A stretch of DNA of 64,000 nt from Thalassia testudinum (GCA_037157565.1 JAZHRO010000022.1:3224001-3288000), one strand, 5' to 3'; shown: positions 22,311 through 34,965, numbered from the stretch's first letter. Program-made: numbers and translations. Notes: a model not told the origin generated them from the sequence alone.

Positions 22311-24105
22311 TGGGTTCACTTTAACGAACTAAATATATGCCTAAGTATATTTCGATTATACTTTCTTGGTTCTTAATTTTCAATATTTTAGGTGATAATT
22401 AGTATAACCTGCATCAATGACTACTTTATATTTATATGCTTAATTCATCTTTGATTACAACATCTTTATAATATTTTATATATGCAAAAGAGATTAAATC
22501 AGGTGGACATAGGAATCAATTAAAAGCATTAATAGGATTATATTTGTAATTTAACCTTGCAGGTCTCAAGTCAAATCTCCGAACATCTAACGACAACCAA
22601 TTTTAGTAAGGGATTTAAAATCCCTTGAATTGCACTGGTGAAGGAGAACAGAAGGGGGGAGATAAAAGTCGCATGGGATCGTCAATCTAAGGGAATATCC
22701 TTTCCCCCCTACGGGGATCACCTCCAACTGCACCACCGTGGACCCTGCATGCACCGTAAACTTCAGCGAGCATTGTGGCCTCCGCGTCCTCAACATCGCC
22801 CTCACTGTTGACACATACATGGTGACAAAGTGTGTGCGTACCATCAACACCTTCAACCCATCCGTCAGTCGCCCTTGCCTTCCTTTTCCTCTTCATCTTC
22901 AACCTCCTGCCACCTTCCCTTCCACATCCACCACCTCTTGCAACTTCATCAAAGAACCCAACATTACCACTTTAATTCCCTTCGCCACAGAGAGCCGCCC
23001 CACCACACCACTCCACACGTCGTGTCTACAACTGCCTCCAGCACCACCTCTGCACGCCAGTATCCCCTCGTCTAGCCACAACCAACCAGTCTAGCCCGCG
23101 CATGTGCGCGGCCACCGCGGGCCCTTGCGCACGCACAACCAGCTAGCGCAGCCTGCACATCCCAAAACCCCCCACCCGCCTTTTCTTCTTCCTTCTTCTT
23201 TTTCCTCTTCTTCTTCAACCGCCTGAAGCTCCATGCAAAGGAACCCAAAGTCACCGCCCCCCCTCCACGTAGCCACTCCTCTGAGCCTCCGCCAACTACT
23301 AAAACTTGATGCCGAGCACTGTCGAGCATCTTGCCAACCACAAGGCCATGAACGGCCACGCACGGCACTCCACGTAGCCAACTCCACCTCTACATTGCCG
23401 ACGTCATCCTCCTCCGACCCGTCCCGGCAACCACCTCCCGCCGCGAGACCAATTCAACGTGAAGCCCTCATCGCGGTGCACTACCCCCTCGACCCTTGCG
23501 TCTAGCCGTCCCCTCTCCATCGTGTGCGAGCCCTCCTTCCATCTCCCCTATTTTGCAACAGTGTAAGGGGAATTAATATTTACATTGATGTGCCATTGCG
23601 GGAGATTTTATTTTAAATAAAATAATTCTGATTTATTGAGTAATATTGTTGACCAGTCCCTCAATTTTTCTATAAATATCTGGTGATTCATTCTCTTCTC
23701 TTATGCATTTTGGCCCTCTTCCAACGCACATGGCTAACTCAATAATGCAAGGGGATTAAGTTGTTGACTGACTTTTTGTGTGGGTTATTTCTCTCAGAAT
23801 ATTTATTTATTGTAAGAATTACAACTAGCCCCTTCCATTTTTACTATATTATCTGATTGCATATATATTCAATCTATTAGCCTTACGTACATTGCATGTT
23901 AAGCTATACTTGTAGGCTCTATCATGATGGAATAATAAGATAAGGAATTTGCGAGTTTTATTAGGCTTAAACCTCCCTGTGGATACGATAACTTTTCTGT
24001 GATTTAAATTGGTATCTATTTTAATCTTTGATTGAGAGATTTCCACCACACAAACTACAATGATAAATCATTCTATTGCTATTTTAATCAAGCGAAATTC
24101 TCTCA
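22311..24105 (+). repeat. 3' LTR of the Athila/Tat-like element
   Basis: A 1,795-bp copy matching 4804-6524 plus 14757-14828, beginning TGGGTTCACTTTA and ending TTCTCTCA. It includes TATAAATA near 23671 and CTGTGGATACGAT near 23980. Substitutions against the 5' LTR are frequent enough that this element is older than the copia element inside it. Confidence 0.8.
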
Positions 24106-24600
24106 ACTACTACCCTTACCTAACTTTGAAATCCTTGAAGGCCAAAGAAGTATAGGTGCTACCTAGTGATATAGTTGAAATAGTAGGCCAAATATGATCC
24201 AAAGCCGCTAATACAATTCGATAGCATCTAGTTCTTTTGATTCTCTATTTAATCTACTTATCTTCATTCTTAAGAATCATATCTCTTTATGATGTTACCC
24301 AAGCTTCAGGAGCTAACCAATTCTTCACATTGTGTTCATAATCTAGCTTTCGAACCATCTTTATGATGTTACCCCAACTGCCATCCCCCATCCTCCTCTC
24401 CTCCCTACTGCCACCCTCCTTATCCTCCTCCAGCTACCCCCTCTTCCTCATCTCCTTCTCCTACTACCACCCTCCTCCTCATCCCATTCTCATCTTCCTT
24501 TCCTTATATCAAATTAATTACTTAAATTATTAATAACATAATGGTTTATTATTTAGTTTATTGTGCACAATTGAATTTATAGATTATTGATGACAGTCAC
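24106..24600. other. Flank with CT tract; left remnant of the CACTA element at its end
   Basis: I see no gene. A pyrimidine-rich stretch lies at about 24378-24510. The last 25 bp before the Tekay insertion (around TTATTGATGACAG) resemble the start of the duplicated block at 39450 (TTATCGATGACAG), so this end belongs to the CACTA element. A CACTA left terminus was not found. GTCAC at 24596-24600 is the first TSD copy of the Tekay element. Confidence 0.5.
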
Positions 24601-27250
24601 TGTAACGACCCGATTCTCGAGTCCCTACGAGACACGAGAACCGGACCGACTCGACTAATCCCAAGACCTAGTTGTCCAATGAGGAAGTAACCAAAAGAGC
24701 AGTAAAATAAACCACATTCAGCATGAATATAACTAGCAGTAACAAAAATATAACAGAAAGAAAAGGAACTACTACAGCATGTACCACCACAACAGTAGAA
24801 CAACATTTATAGCACAACATGAACTACAAGTAAAGAAAAGTACAGAGAGTAACAAGAACTACTCACTACAGTGGAACAAAAAGGGCACAAAAGAACAGTG
24901 GTAACTCTACTGGACCCTACTCGGCCCAGCGTCCTCTGCAGCCGCTGACCCTAGCTGCTCAACACCTGGTCCTGAAAAGTAACGAGTGTAACACGTCAGC
25001 GAAACGCTGAGTAGAGTGGCAGCTAAACTAAAGAAGCAGTAAAGTGTACAGTAGCTGTTTTATTTTCTTTCTTCCTTTATTTACGTCTTTCTATTGTTTC
25101 ACAATTTATCTATTTCTCAGATCCTTCACTTGATCTCGAATGTTCCTCGTGGGAACGATCTTGATTGCACTCTTTTCCGAAGAGTAGAAGTAACACGTGG
25201 TGCTCTCCTGGCCGGGAGAGTCCCTCGTGGTGATTTTACTCTCAGTCAACCGCCCCAAGGTCACTGACAGACGTAACGGTGACTACGGCACGCGCGGTAA
25301 ACGCACGGGTAGCTACCCCGCACTGGCACGCGGTCAGTCGTTTCCGTTAACGGGTGTGCCCAAAGCACAGCATGGAACCAGTATAGGGCAGAGCCCTCTC
25401 AGTAACAGGGGTCCAACCCCTCCACAGTAACCAAACAGGGGCCTTGCCCCTCCACAGTCCGCGCACCCTCGCCTGACTACCCTGGTTTGCCCAGTGGGCC
25501 TAACAAGTCGGTGTAGGTGAGCTAGCAGAACCCCGGGGCCCGTGGGGTACCTAGTACTCGCTCTACACTAGTAGCTCTCCTCGGTACTGTGTACATGAGG
25601 GCCAACAAGTCGGTACAAAGTGGCCAGACGTAACCCCGGGTCCCTGGGGCGGCTGGCTCCGCTCTGCACTAAGCAGGTAACAGGTGCTTCGCTTGGCACT
25701 ACGTACCCAAGAGACAACACACCTCCACATCTTTCCTTCTCAGTTCCATTTCATTCTCTTTCCAGGAGTTCTACTCCTAACTCCCCGTAGGGTTCCAGCT
25801 CTTTCAACTCAGCACATTCAGGTTTCACCCTTTCAGTTTCACGTTCATACAACCCATATTCTCAATCATGTTCATTTATTCATAATAGGCAGCTGTTAAA
25901 TCAATTTACAGGCAGCTATTATTTCCTTTCCATAGTTTCCAAGACTGCAATATCTATATTCATTTCACTAGTTTTCCAGTCCTAGGATTCATGCCGTACC
26001 CTAGGATCTATCATTCAATCTAGTTTTCCAGCCCTAGGATTCATGCAATACCCTAGGATCTATCATTCAATCTGGTTTCTCATTCCTAGGATTCATGCAA
26101 TGCCCTAGGTTCTATTAATTGTTCCATAATTGTAATAAATTATGTTAATAATTTCCAAAGCCACTCTACCAGCTACAACAGAAGTACTGGGGGCGTGGTT
26201 GGAAATCCCGCGTGCCTCCGCAACCCCCGAGACTGCAATGGAACGGGGTCCTAACACAAGGATCAAACACAAGGAGTTTCTCAGAACAGTATATAAGTAC
26301 TGGAAACGGGTAGAGGATCTTATTCCGAAAAGAACGCAACTTGAAATGCGGAAAACGGACTCCGAACGGGCCCTAAACCTGTCGAAAACGACGAAACAGT
26401 CCAAAATCAGACGTCTGGAACCTCTTCCAGACGTCTTAAAATGTGGGTCAGATGGTACCTTTGTTCTATGTAGTCTCTCAGATGTCCAGAAGCCTGCGGG
26501 GGCATCTGGCCTAGTTCCCAGACGTCCGATGGTCACCCCGGACGTCTGGAAGTCCTTCCCATCATCTGGTACTGCGGCCAGACGTATGATTCACATTGGA
26601 TGGCGAATCCCAGAACCTGCATGTACCCACTCCTCGCTCTCAATACGACGGGTCGCAGAAAAGGAAGAAAGACGAAAATAACTTACTTGCCAGACGTTTG
26701 GACAGTCCCCCAGACGTCTGATTCTGGAAAAACTTCCAGAATCAGAGCTCGACTCGCTCTCCGCCCGCGACTCACGGCCGCGCTGCGCCTCGTCCGCCTG
26801 CTGCTCGAGCTGCAGCAGCCCTCTAGCGACGCTCCACGCCCGCGGCTCCCCTGCCGGCCGGCTCTAGCTGCCTCGGCAAGCTCGAGCCCTCACAGTCGGG
26901 CGTCTCCTCCCTCACTCAACACCTCCTCCCGCAACTCGCCGCGGCTGCCACTGCCGCCGCTCGCTCGCGCTCGCACTCTCGCACCGGCTAGAAGAAGAAG
27001 AAGGAAGCGGAATAGATAAGAGTGAGGGAGAGGGCGAGGGCCTTATAAGGCCGCGCGGGGGGAGAGAGAGAGAGAGCGCAGTCTGCGCCTGCAGGAGGAG
27101 AGAGGGAAAAAGGGGGAAGGTGTGGTGGTTGCAGGTCTACACGCGCCTGCGCGCAGACGCAGCCCCGCACGCCAAAGAAAAATAGATCCCAGACATCTGG
27201 GCCACCTCCCAGACGTCTTAAAAAAATCATCTTGGAAGGCATTCGTAACA
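24601..27250 (-). repeat. 3' LTR of the Tekay element (left copy on the plus strand)
   Basis: Plus-strand ends are TGTAACGACCCG and ATTCGTAACA. It is very similar to 31631-34327, apart from small losses. Two of these remove about 30 bp each between AGACGTCT words (near 26715 and 27195). On the minus strand, GGGGACGAAATTCC (27267-27280) lies just inside the element and may be part of its polypurine tract. Confidence 0.9.
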
Positions 27251-27294
27251 ATATAACAAACTCAAAGGAATTTCGTCCCCGAAACTTGCGCTAA

Positions 27295-30200
27295 CTAGGG
27301 TGCGGGAAAAACGTCATATAAAAACATAACAAACTCAAAGAGGATCGAAGCCTGTCCGAAAGACGTACCCACGAAGAGCTCCGGGTACCGCTCCCGCATT
27401 GCCACCTTAGGCTCCCAGGTAGCCTCCTCGTACCACTGGCTCCTCCACAAAACCTTCACCAGGGGTACTTGCTTTCGTCTTAAACTGCGGACGACTTGGT
27501 CAAGAATCTGCACTGGCCGCTCGGGGTAGGTCAGGTCGTCACCCACCTCGACACTCTCGTGACTCAGAACATGACTGGGATCGGCTACGTACTTCCGGAG
27601 GTTGGACACGTGGAACACGTCGTGCACACCAGAAAGCTGAGGAGGGAGGGCAAGTCTGTAAGCAACAGGTCCAACCCGCTCCAGGACCTCAAAGGGCCCC
27701 ATGAACTTTGGCGCGAGCTTCCCTCTCACCCCAAACTGCTGTAGGCCCTTCATGGGCGAAACATGAAGAAAGACGTGGTCCCCAACCTCGAACTGCACCT
27801 CTCTGCATCTCCGATCCGCGTAGTTCTTCTGTCTGCTCTTGACAGTGCGGAGTCGCCTGTGGATCTGCTCGACTACCTCCTGACTCTGCCGGATCAACCT
27901 GGGGCCAACCTCCCACTTGGTCCCCACCTCAACCCAACTCAAGGGTGCCGTACACCTCCGTCCGTACAGAGCCTAGTAGGGAGCCATGCCGATGCTCGAG
28001 TGATAGCTATTGTTGTATGTAAACTCCGCCAGGGGCAGGTGCTCCTCCCAGGAGCCCCTCCAGTCTAGTACATAGGCACGCAAAAGGTCCTCAAGTGTCT
28101 GTATCGTGTGCTCCGACTGTTCGTCCGTCTGGGGGTGGTAAGCTGTACTAAACCTCAATCGCATCCCCAGGGCCTGCTGAAACTCAGCCCAAAACTGGGA
28201 CGTAAAGCGGGTATCCCGGTCGGATACGATCTCCCGCGGAACTCCGTGTAGTCGTACCACATCGTGGATATACCTCTCTGCCAACTGTGCTGATACCAAA
28301 GTGACTCGGATCGGCAAGAATCGTGCCGTCTTCGTCAGTCTATCCACAATTACCCAGACTACGTCGTGTCCTCGCTGGGTAATAGGTAAACCCACCACCA
28401 AGTCCATGGTGATGCTCTCCCACTTCCACTCTGGCACTGGAAGCAGCTGTAGCGGCCCTGCAGGCCTCTGATGCTCGGCTTTCACTTGCTGACACACTAA
28501 GCACTGCTGCACGAATTCACTCACATCCCGCTTCATCCCCCTCCACCAAAACTCGCGTCTCAAGTCGTGGTACATCTTCGTGTTTCCAGGATGTATGGTG
28601 AATCTGGAACCGTGTGCCTCAGTTAGGAGCTCTCTCAACAGCTCCTCGTCCCTGGGAACGCACAATCGTTCCCTCAGGCGTAGCACCTGGTGTGTGAAAG
28701 AGAAGTCCCCTGGGTCTCCTGATAGTACTTTGTCGCGCAAGGACTGCAAGTACGGATCGACCATCTGTCCTGTGATGATGCGGTCTATTAGCTCTGGCCT
28801 AGTCTGTCGTGTCACAGTCACTGCCCCACAGTGCCCCCGTAACTGTAGGGGTCGCCAACTACCCACCTCCTCCAAAAGGCTCCAACTCTGTAACTGTAAG
28901 CTGGCCAAGTGTGCGGGCGCCTTCCGGCTCAAGGCGTCAGCCACCACATTGGCCTTGCCCGGGTGATAGGAAATGCTGCAGTCGTAGTCCTTCAGGAGCT
29001 CCAACCAGTGTCTCTGTCTCATGTTGAGCTCCTTCTGATAAAAAAGGTATCTGAGGCTCTTATGATCTGTGAAAAACTCGAAGGTCTCACCGTACAAGTA
29101 GTGCCTCCAGGTCTTCAGCGCGAAGACGACAGCTGCCAACTCTAAGTCGTGGGTATGGTAGGTATGCTTATGGGGCTTCAGTTTCTGTGAAGCGTAAGCG
29201 ACAACGTGACCCCCCTGCATGAGCACACCTCCTAACCCCTGCAAGGAGGCGTCCGTGTACACAACGAACCCGCCACTACTGTCAGGGATGGTGAGCACGG
29301 GAGCCGAAGTCAACCTCTCCTTCAGCTCCTGAAAACACGCCTGACAGGCGTCTGTCCAAGTGAAGGGCACGTCCTTCTGGGTCAACTGTGTCTTAGGACG
29401 TGCAATCTGTGAAAAACCTCTGATGAATCATCTGTAGTAGCCTGCCAGTCCCAAGAAACTGCGAATCTCAGTGACTGAACGTGATCTTTCCCACCTGAGC
29501 ACTGCCTCGACCTTAGCTGGGTCCACCGCCAAGCCGTCTCCAGAGATCACATGACCTAAGAAGGTCACCTCCCTCAACCAGAACTCGCACTTGCTGTATT
29601 TGGCATACAACCTACGTCATTTCAGTGTGTCCAGAACCATCCGCAAGTGTTGTCCGTGCTGCGTCCGATCTCGAGAATAGATGAGTACATCATCAATGAA
29701 TGCCACCACGAACTGGTCCAAGTACGGTCTAAACACCCAGTTCATCAGGTCCATGAAAGCAGCGGGGGCATTGGTCAGCCCAAACGGCATGACCAAAAAC
29801 TCGTAGTGTCCGTACTGGGTGCGGAAAGCTGTCTTGGAGACATCTGCCTCCCTGATCCTCAACTGGTGGTATCCAGACCTCAAGTCGATCTTGGAGAACA
29901 TCGTGGTACCCCGCAACTGGTCAAACAAGTCATCGATCCTCGGCAGCGGATATCTGTTCTTGATGGTGACCCTATTCAGCTGTCGGTAGTCCACACAAAG
30001 GCGTAGGGTACCATCCTTCTTCTTCACAAATAGTACCGGGGCTCCCCAGGGAGACGCACTGGGCCTCACGAAACCCTTCTCCAAAAGGTCCTGCAATTGA
30101 GACTTGAGCTCTTGTAGCTCAAGTGGTGCCATCCTGTATGGCGCGGTGGAGATGGGGCTGGTCCCTGGTACTAGTGAGATCTCAAACTTGATCTCACGCT

Positions 30201-31482
30201 CGGGCGGTAGCCCTGGTAACTCGTCTGGGAACACGTCAGGGTACTCTCTGATCACCGGGATTCTCTAGAAGTCTGCCATAGGGCTGGACTCTGCCACCAC
30301 ACAAGCTAGGAAGCCCTCACACCCCTGGCTCAAATGTCTCGCAGCTCGAAGTGCCGAAATGCACCTGAAGCCGTCGTCCATTGGCTGTCCGTGAAACTCA
30401 AAAGAAGGCAACTCTGGCATGGAGAAGACAATCTTCCTCTCAAAATAGTCTACCAAGGCGTGGTAAGCGGACGGCCAGTCCATCCCCAAAATTACGCCAA
30501 AGTCCTTCATCTGTATCATAATCAGGTCACCTGGCAGGCTATGTCCCCCGACGCTAACCTCGCAATCCGTGTACACCTCCTCAACTACAAACAGCTGACC
30601 ACTCGGACCTATGATTACTAACGGATTCTTTAACAGCATATAATCCTGGCCCAAGCTAACTGCGAAACTGGCTGCGACAAACGAGTGCGTAGCGCCGGAA
30701 TCGAAAAGTGTGTAAACGAGTCTGCCGGAAACTGAAACCATACCTGCCACCACCGAGCCCGAAGCTCTGGCATCCCTGTGTGTCGGGGCGTTGATACACC
30801 CCTCAGCTCTAGGTGTGGACGAAGCAGCCACACTCTGCGTCGGACGGGTAGGTGTTGGCTGGTACCCTCCTCGTGACTGCTGTCCTCCTCCTCGCGCCTA
30901 GGAACCGCGGCCTCCTACGTGCCCTCCAGTGCTCTGCGCAGGAAGTATCTACTGACCTCCTACCCTAGACGGGCAGTCCCTCTTGATGTGGCCCGGCTGG
31001 CCACACTGGTAACAGAGGGGAACCCGACTCCCGCCCTCAGTGGGTCTCTGCTGTCGACCGGGCGGGGGTCAGGTGCTGGCGACTAGCCCCTGTCGAGGGC
31101 CCCCAAAGGCCACTGATGGCCCTGCAAAACATGATGGCTCTCCTGCGGACGTCACGTGTCTCCTCTCTCGCCGGCCCTGTGAAAAGTCTGGCTAAAAGGG
31201 CCTCTTCCGCCCACCGTCAGTGTCTCGCGCGGACGGGTTGGTCTCCTCGTAAGTCATGGTTGCCTCCACCACCCTCGAAAACGTAGGCAGCTTCAGGGGT
31301 TTGACATACCCCCGAATCGCAGGCCGGAGCCCCTCGGTGAACCTCCAAAGGCGCTCCTCCTCAGTGGCTACCGCTGTCGTTGCAAAGCGGGACAGTCCCA
31401 GGAAATGCGTGCAGTACGCGCTCGCGGTCATCGTCCCTTGGCGGAGAGTGAGGAACTCTCGACGCGAAACAAAACAAAACAC
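27295..31482 (-). pseudogene. gag-pol: Tekay-type gag-pol, one frame with eight in-frame stops
   Basis: One minus-strand frame runs from 31482 to the stop at 27295 with no frameshift. In order: the C-terminal part of the retrotransposon gag domain (31482-31200), a CCHC knuckle (30973-31014, CYQCGQPGHIKRDC), aspartic protease with DSGA (about 30694-30702), RT with FIDD (30255-29617), RNase H (about 29300-28960), integrase with an H2C2-like zinc region and the D-D-E triad (about 28720-27975), and a chromodomain (about 27530-27370). In-frame stops have low coordinates 31192, 31069, 30949, 30898, 30265, 29617, 29428 and 27973. Several sit where CGA or CAG would be expected, suggesting methyl-C deamination. 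Only about 130 bp separate the gag remnant from the primer site, so roughly the first half of gag is deleted. Confidence 0.95.
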
Positions 31483-31615
31483 GTCAATATGGAACGATAC
31501 CTAACGAAAACGTCTAAGAGCTCATGTCAAAAGATATGTTGTGGTGGCTACTCTAGTTATAGACAGGTGAATTGGTTATTTTCTAGTCAGTTGATTCACT
31601 TCTCGGGACTACCTT

Positions 31616-31627
31616 GCTCTGATACCA
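31616..31627 (-). other. Primer binding site (initiator tRNA-Met) of the Tekay element
   Basis: The minus strand reads TGGTATCAGAGC three bases after the 5' LTR end at 31631. This confirms the minus orientation of the element. Confidence 0.9.
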
Positions 31628-31630
31628 TCT

Positions 31631-34327
31631 TGTAACGACCCAATTCCCGAGTCCCTACGAGACACGAGAACTGGACCGACTCGACTAATCCCAAGACCTA
31701 GTTGTCCAATGAGGAAGTAACCAAAAGAGTAGTAAAATAAACCACATTCAGCATGAATATAACTAGCAGTAACAAAAATACAACAGTAAGAAAAGGAACT
31801 ACTACAGCATGTACCACCACAACAGTAGAACAACATTTATAACATAACATGAACTACAAGTAAAGAAAAGTACAGAGAGTAACAAGAACTACTCACTACA
31901 GTGGAACAAAAAGGGCACAAAAGAACAGTGGTAACTCTACTGGACCCTACTCGGCCTAGCGTCCTCTGCAGTCGCTGACCCTGGCTGCTCAACACCTGGT
32001 CCTGAAAAGTAACGAGTGTAACACGTCAGCGAAACCCTGAGTAGAGTGGCAGCTAAACTAAAGAAGAAGTAAGGTGTACAATAGCTATTTTATTTTCTTT
32101 CTTCCTTTATTTACGTCTTTCTATTGTTTCACAATTTATCTATTTCTCAGATCCTTCACTTGATCTCGAATGTTCCTCGTGGGAACGATCTTGATTGTAG
32201 TCTTTTCCGAAGAGTAGAAGTAACACGTGGTGCTCTCCTGGCCGGGAGAGTCCCCCGTGGTGATCCTACTCTCAGTCAACCACCCCAAGGTCACTGACAG
32301 ACGTAACGGTGACTACGGCACGCGCGGTAAACGCACGGGTAGCTACCCTGCACTGGCACGCGGTCAGTCGTTTCCGTTAACGGGTGCGCCCAAAGGACAG
32401 CACGGAACCAGTATAGGGCAGAGCCCTTTCAGTAACAGGGGTCCAACCCCTCCACAGTAACCAAACAGGGGCCTTGCCCCTCCACAGTCCGCGCACCCTC
32501 GCCTGACTACCCTGGTTTGCCCAGTGGGCCTAACAAGTCAGTGTAGGTGAGCTAGCAGAACCCCGGGACCCGTGGGGTAGCTAGTACTCGCTCTACACTA
32601 GTAGCTCTCCTCGGTACTGTGTACACGAGGGCCAACAAGTCGGTACAAAGTGGCCAGACGTAACCCCGGGTCCCTGGGGCGGCTTGCTCCGCTCTGCACT
32701 AAGCAGGTAACAGGTGCTTCCCCTGGCACTACGTACCCAAGAGACAACACACCTCCACATCTTTCCTTCTCAGTTCCATTTCATTCTCTTTCCAGGAGTT
32801 CTACTCCTAACTCCCCGTAGGGTTCTAGCTCTTTTAACTCAGCACATTCAGGTTTCACCCTTTCAGTTTCACGTTCATACAACCCATATTCTCAATCATG
32901 TTCATTTATTCATAACAGGCTGTTGTTAAATCAATTTACAGGCAGCTATTATTTCCTTTCCACAGTTTCCAAGACTGCAATATCTATATTCATTTCCCTA
33001 GTTTTCCAGTCCTAAGATTCATGCCGTACCCTAGGATCTATCATTCAATCTAGTTTTCCAGCCCTAGGATTCATGCAATACCCTAGGATCTATCATTCAA
33101 TCTGGTTTCTCATTCCTAGGATTCATGCAATGCCCTAGGTTCTATTAATTTTCCCATAATTGTAACAAATTATGTTAATAATTTCCAAAGCCACTCTACC
33201 AGCTACAACGGAAGTACTGGGGGCGTGGTCGGAAATCCCGCGTGCCTCCGCAACCCCCGAGACTGCAATGGAACGGGGTCCTAACACAAGGATCAAACAC
33301 AAGGAGTTTCTCAGAACAGTATATAATTACTGGAAACGGGTAGAGGATCTTATTCTGAAAAGAACGCAACTCGAAATGCGGAAAACGGACTCCGAACGGG
33401 CCCTAAATGGGTCGAAAATGATGAAACAGTCCAAAATTAGACGTCTGGAACTTCTTCCAGACGTCTTAAAATGTGGGTCAGATGGTACCTTTTTTTTGCG
33501 TAGTCTCTCAGACGTCCAGAAGCCTGCGGGGGCGTCTGTCCTAGTTTCCAGACGTCTGATGGTCACCCCGGACGTCTGGAAGTCCTTCCTGTCGTCTGGC
33601 ACTGCGGCCAGACGTCTGATTCGCGTTGGATGGCGAATCCCAGAACCTGCACGTACCCACTCCTCGCTCTCAGTACGACGGGTCGCAGAAAAGGAAGAAG
33701 GACGAAAATAACTTACTCGCCAGATGTCTGGACAGTCCTCCAGACGTCTTCACCGTCGTCTGGTTGGAAGCCCAGACGTTTGATTCTGGAAAAACTTCCA
33801 GAATCAGAGCTTGACTCGCTCTCCGCCCGCGACGCACGGCCGCGCTGCGCCTCGTCCGCCTGCTGCTCGAGCTACAGCAGCCCTCCAGCGACGCTCCACG
33901 CTCGCGGCTCCCCCGCCGGTCGGCTCTAGCTGCCCCGGCAAGCTCGAGCCCTCACGGTCGGGCGTCTCCTCCCTCACGCAACACCTCCTCCCGCAACTCG
34001 CCGCGGCTGCCGCTCGCTCGCGCTCGCACTCTCGCACCGGTTGGAAGAAGGAAGCGGAATAGATGAGAGTGAGGGAGAGGGCGAGGGCCTTATAAGGCCG
34101 CGCGGGGAGAGAGAGAGAGAGCGCAGTCTACTCCTGCAGGAGGAGAGAGGGAAAAAGGGGGAAGGAGCGGCGGTTGCAGGTCTGCACGCGCCTGCGTGCA
34201 GACGCAGCCCCGTATGCCACAGAAAAATAGATCCCAGACGTCTGGAAGGGGTTCCACACGTCTGGTCAGACGTCTGGGCCACCTCCCAGACGTCTTAAAA
34301 AAATCATCTTGGAAGGCGTTCGTACCA
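31631..34327 (-). repeat. 5' LTR of the Tekay element (right copy on the plus strand)
   Basis: The 2,697-bp LTR has plus-strand ends TGTAACGACCCA and TTCGTACCA. It has AGACGTCT clusters at about 33435-33790 and 34230-34305. A possible minus-strand TATA (CCTTATAAGG) is near 34089-34098, so one cluster lies in U3 and the other in the transcribed part. The GC-rich block 33800-34060 gives long but unsupported open frames on both strands. Confidence 0.9.
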
Positions 34328-34332
34328 GTCAC

Positions 34333-34619
34333 CCTCAGAGATTGTAGTACATCAGAGGTATAATTTTATTTTTTATAATTTATTTTTATGATATTTTAGG
34401 AATATATTAGATGTGGGGTGTGCCCACATATTGTCATTTTTTTTGAATGTTTGGTGGGGTGTGCCACTGTTATGCACTTTATGTTTTTGTGTGATGCAGT
34501 GTTTTTGTGTGGTGTGCCCACTTTTATTATGTGTGTTACTTTGATATGTAGGTTTATGAAAAAAAAAATTTAAGGGGAAACTCTGTCAAAATTTTTAAAA
34601 TTCTTTAATATTCAATGTA
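34333..34619 (+). repeat. Left copy of a duplicated CACTA segment
   Basis: The order here (AGAGGTATAATTT, repeated GTGGGGTGTGCCCAC words, then TTTAAGGGGAAACTCT) is the same as in 39450-39647 plus 41933-42010. The two copies flank the transposase gene. They may be duplicated exon/intron segments of the second gene. Confidence 0.65.
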
Positions 34620-34965
34620 TTGGTTGGTTGGGGATTTAGGGTTAGGTTGGGCTTTGGTTAGGATATGTTAGGATTTAGGTGGAATGATGGTTAGGTTTGG
34701 GATGGAGATGGGATGGTTTAAGATGGTTAGGTTATGGTTGGGATGGTTAAGACTTATGGTTGGGGTTTGGGTTGGATGATGATTGATTTGTGTTAGGAAT
34801 TGGGTTTAATATATGTTGTTTAGGTTTGGTAATGGGTTGGGTATAGGGTTAGGGTGGTTGGGTTAGGATAGGGTTTAAGGATTGAGTTGGGCTAGGGTTA
34901 GGGTGGTTAGGTTGGTCTAGGGTTTAGGGATTGAGTTGGGCTTTATGCTAATCTAGTGCTCTTAC
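34620..34965 (+). repeat. Degenerate telomere-like G/T-rich repeat
   Basis: About 340 bp of GGGTTAGG, TTTAGGG, GGTTGGG and GGGATGG words, including exact TTTAGGG and TTAGGG units. The plant telomere unit is TTTAGGG, but the phase is irregular, so this is not a true telomere block. It lies in noncoding DNA of the CACTA element. Confidence 0.75.

Larger units (their letters stand above)
4804..24105 (+). mobile_element. Non-autonomous Athila/Tat-like Ty3 LTR retrotransposon
   Basis: Two LTRs of near-equal native length (1,793 and 1,795 bp) flank an internal region with a tRNA-Asp-type primer binding site, one large ORF of unknown function and no reverse transcriptase, RNase H or integrase. Removing the copia insertion (6525-14751 plus its TSD) and the solo LTR (19187-21850 plus its TSD) leaves about 8.4 kb. 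The TGGCGCCGTTGCC primer site, the GTTGGGAGGCAACCCAAC segment, the ACAATGAGGACATTGTA segment and the TTTTGCTAG/CTAGCAAAA hairpin before the 3' LTR are features I associate with the Athila/Tat group. A clean 5-bp TSD was not found (CCCAA before, ACTAC after), so one end may be altered. Replication would need enzymes from an autonomous relative. Confidence 0.75.
24601..34327 (-). mobile_element. Tekay/Del-type Ty3 chromovirus, full length but defective
   Basis: LTRs of 2,650 bp (24601-27250) and 2,697 bp (31631-34327) flank a 4.4-kb internal region. GTCAC at 24596-24600 and 34328-34332 is a perfect TSD. On the minus strand the order is LTR, tRNA-Met primer site, gag remnant, zinc knuckle, protease, RT, RNase H, integrase, chromodomain, LTR. 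A C-terminal chromodomain after integrase places it among chromoviruses. It lacks the N-terminal half of gag and has eight in-frame stops, so it cannot move alone. It sits inside the CACTA transposon. Confidence 0.95.

Noticed and set aside
4796..24111. CTACC/CTACT as the TSD of the Athila/Tat-like element
   Set aside because: It would need the left LTR to start with CAA before TGGG and the right LTR to end off the CA; not consistent with the other LTR copy.
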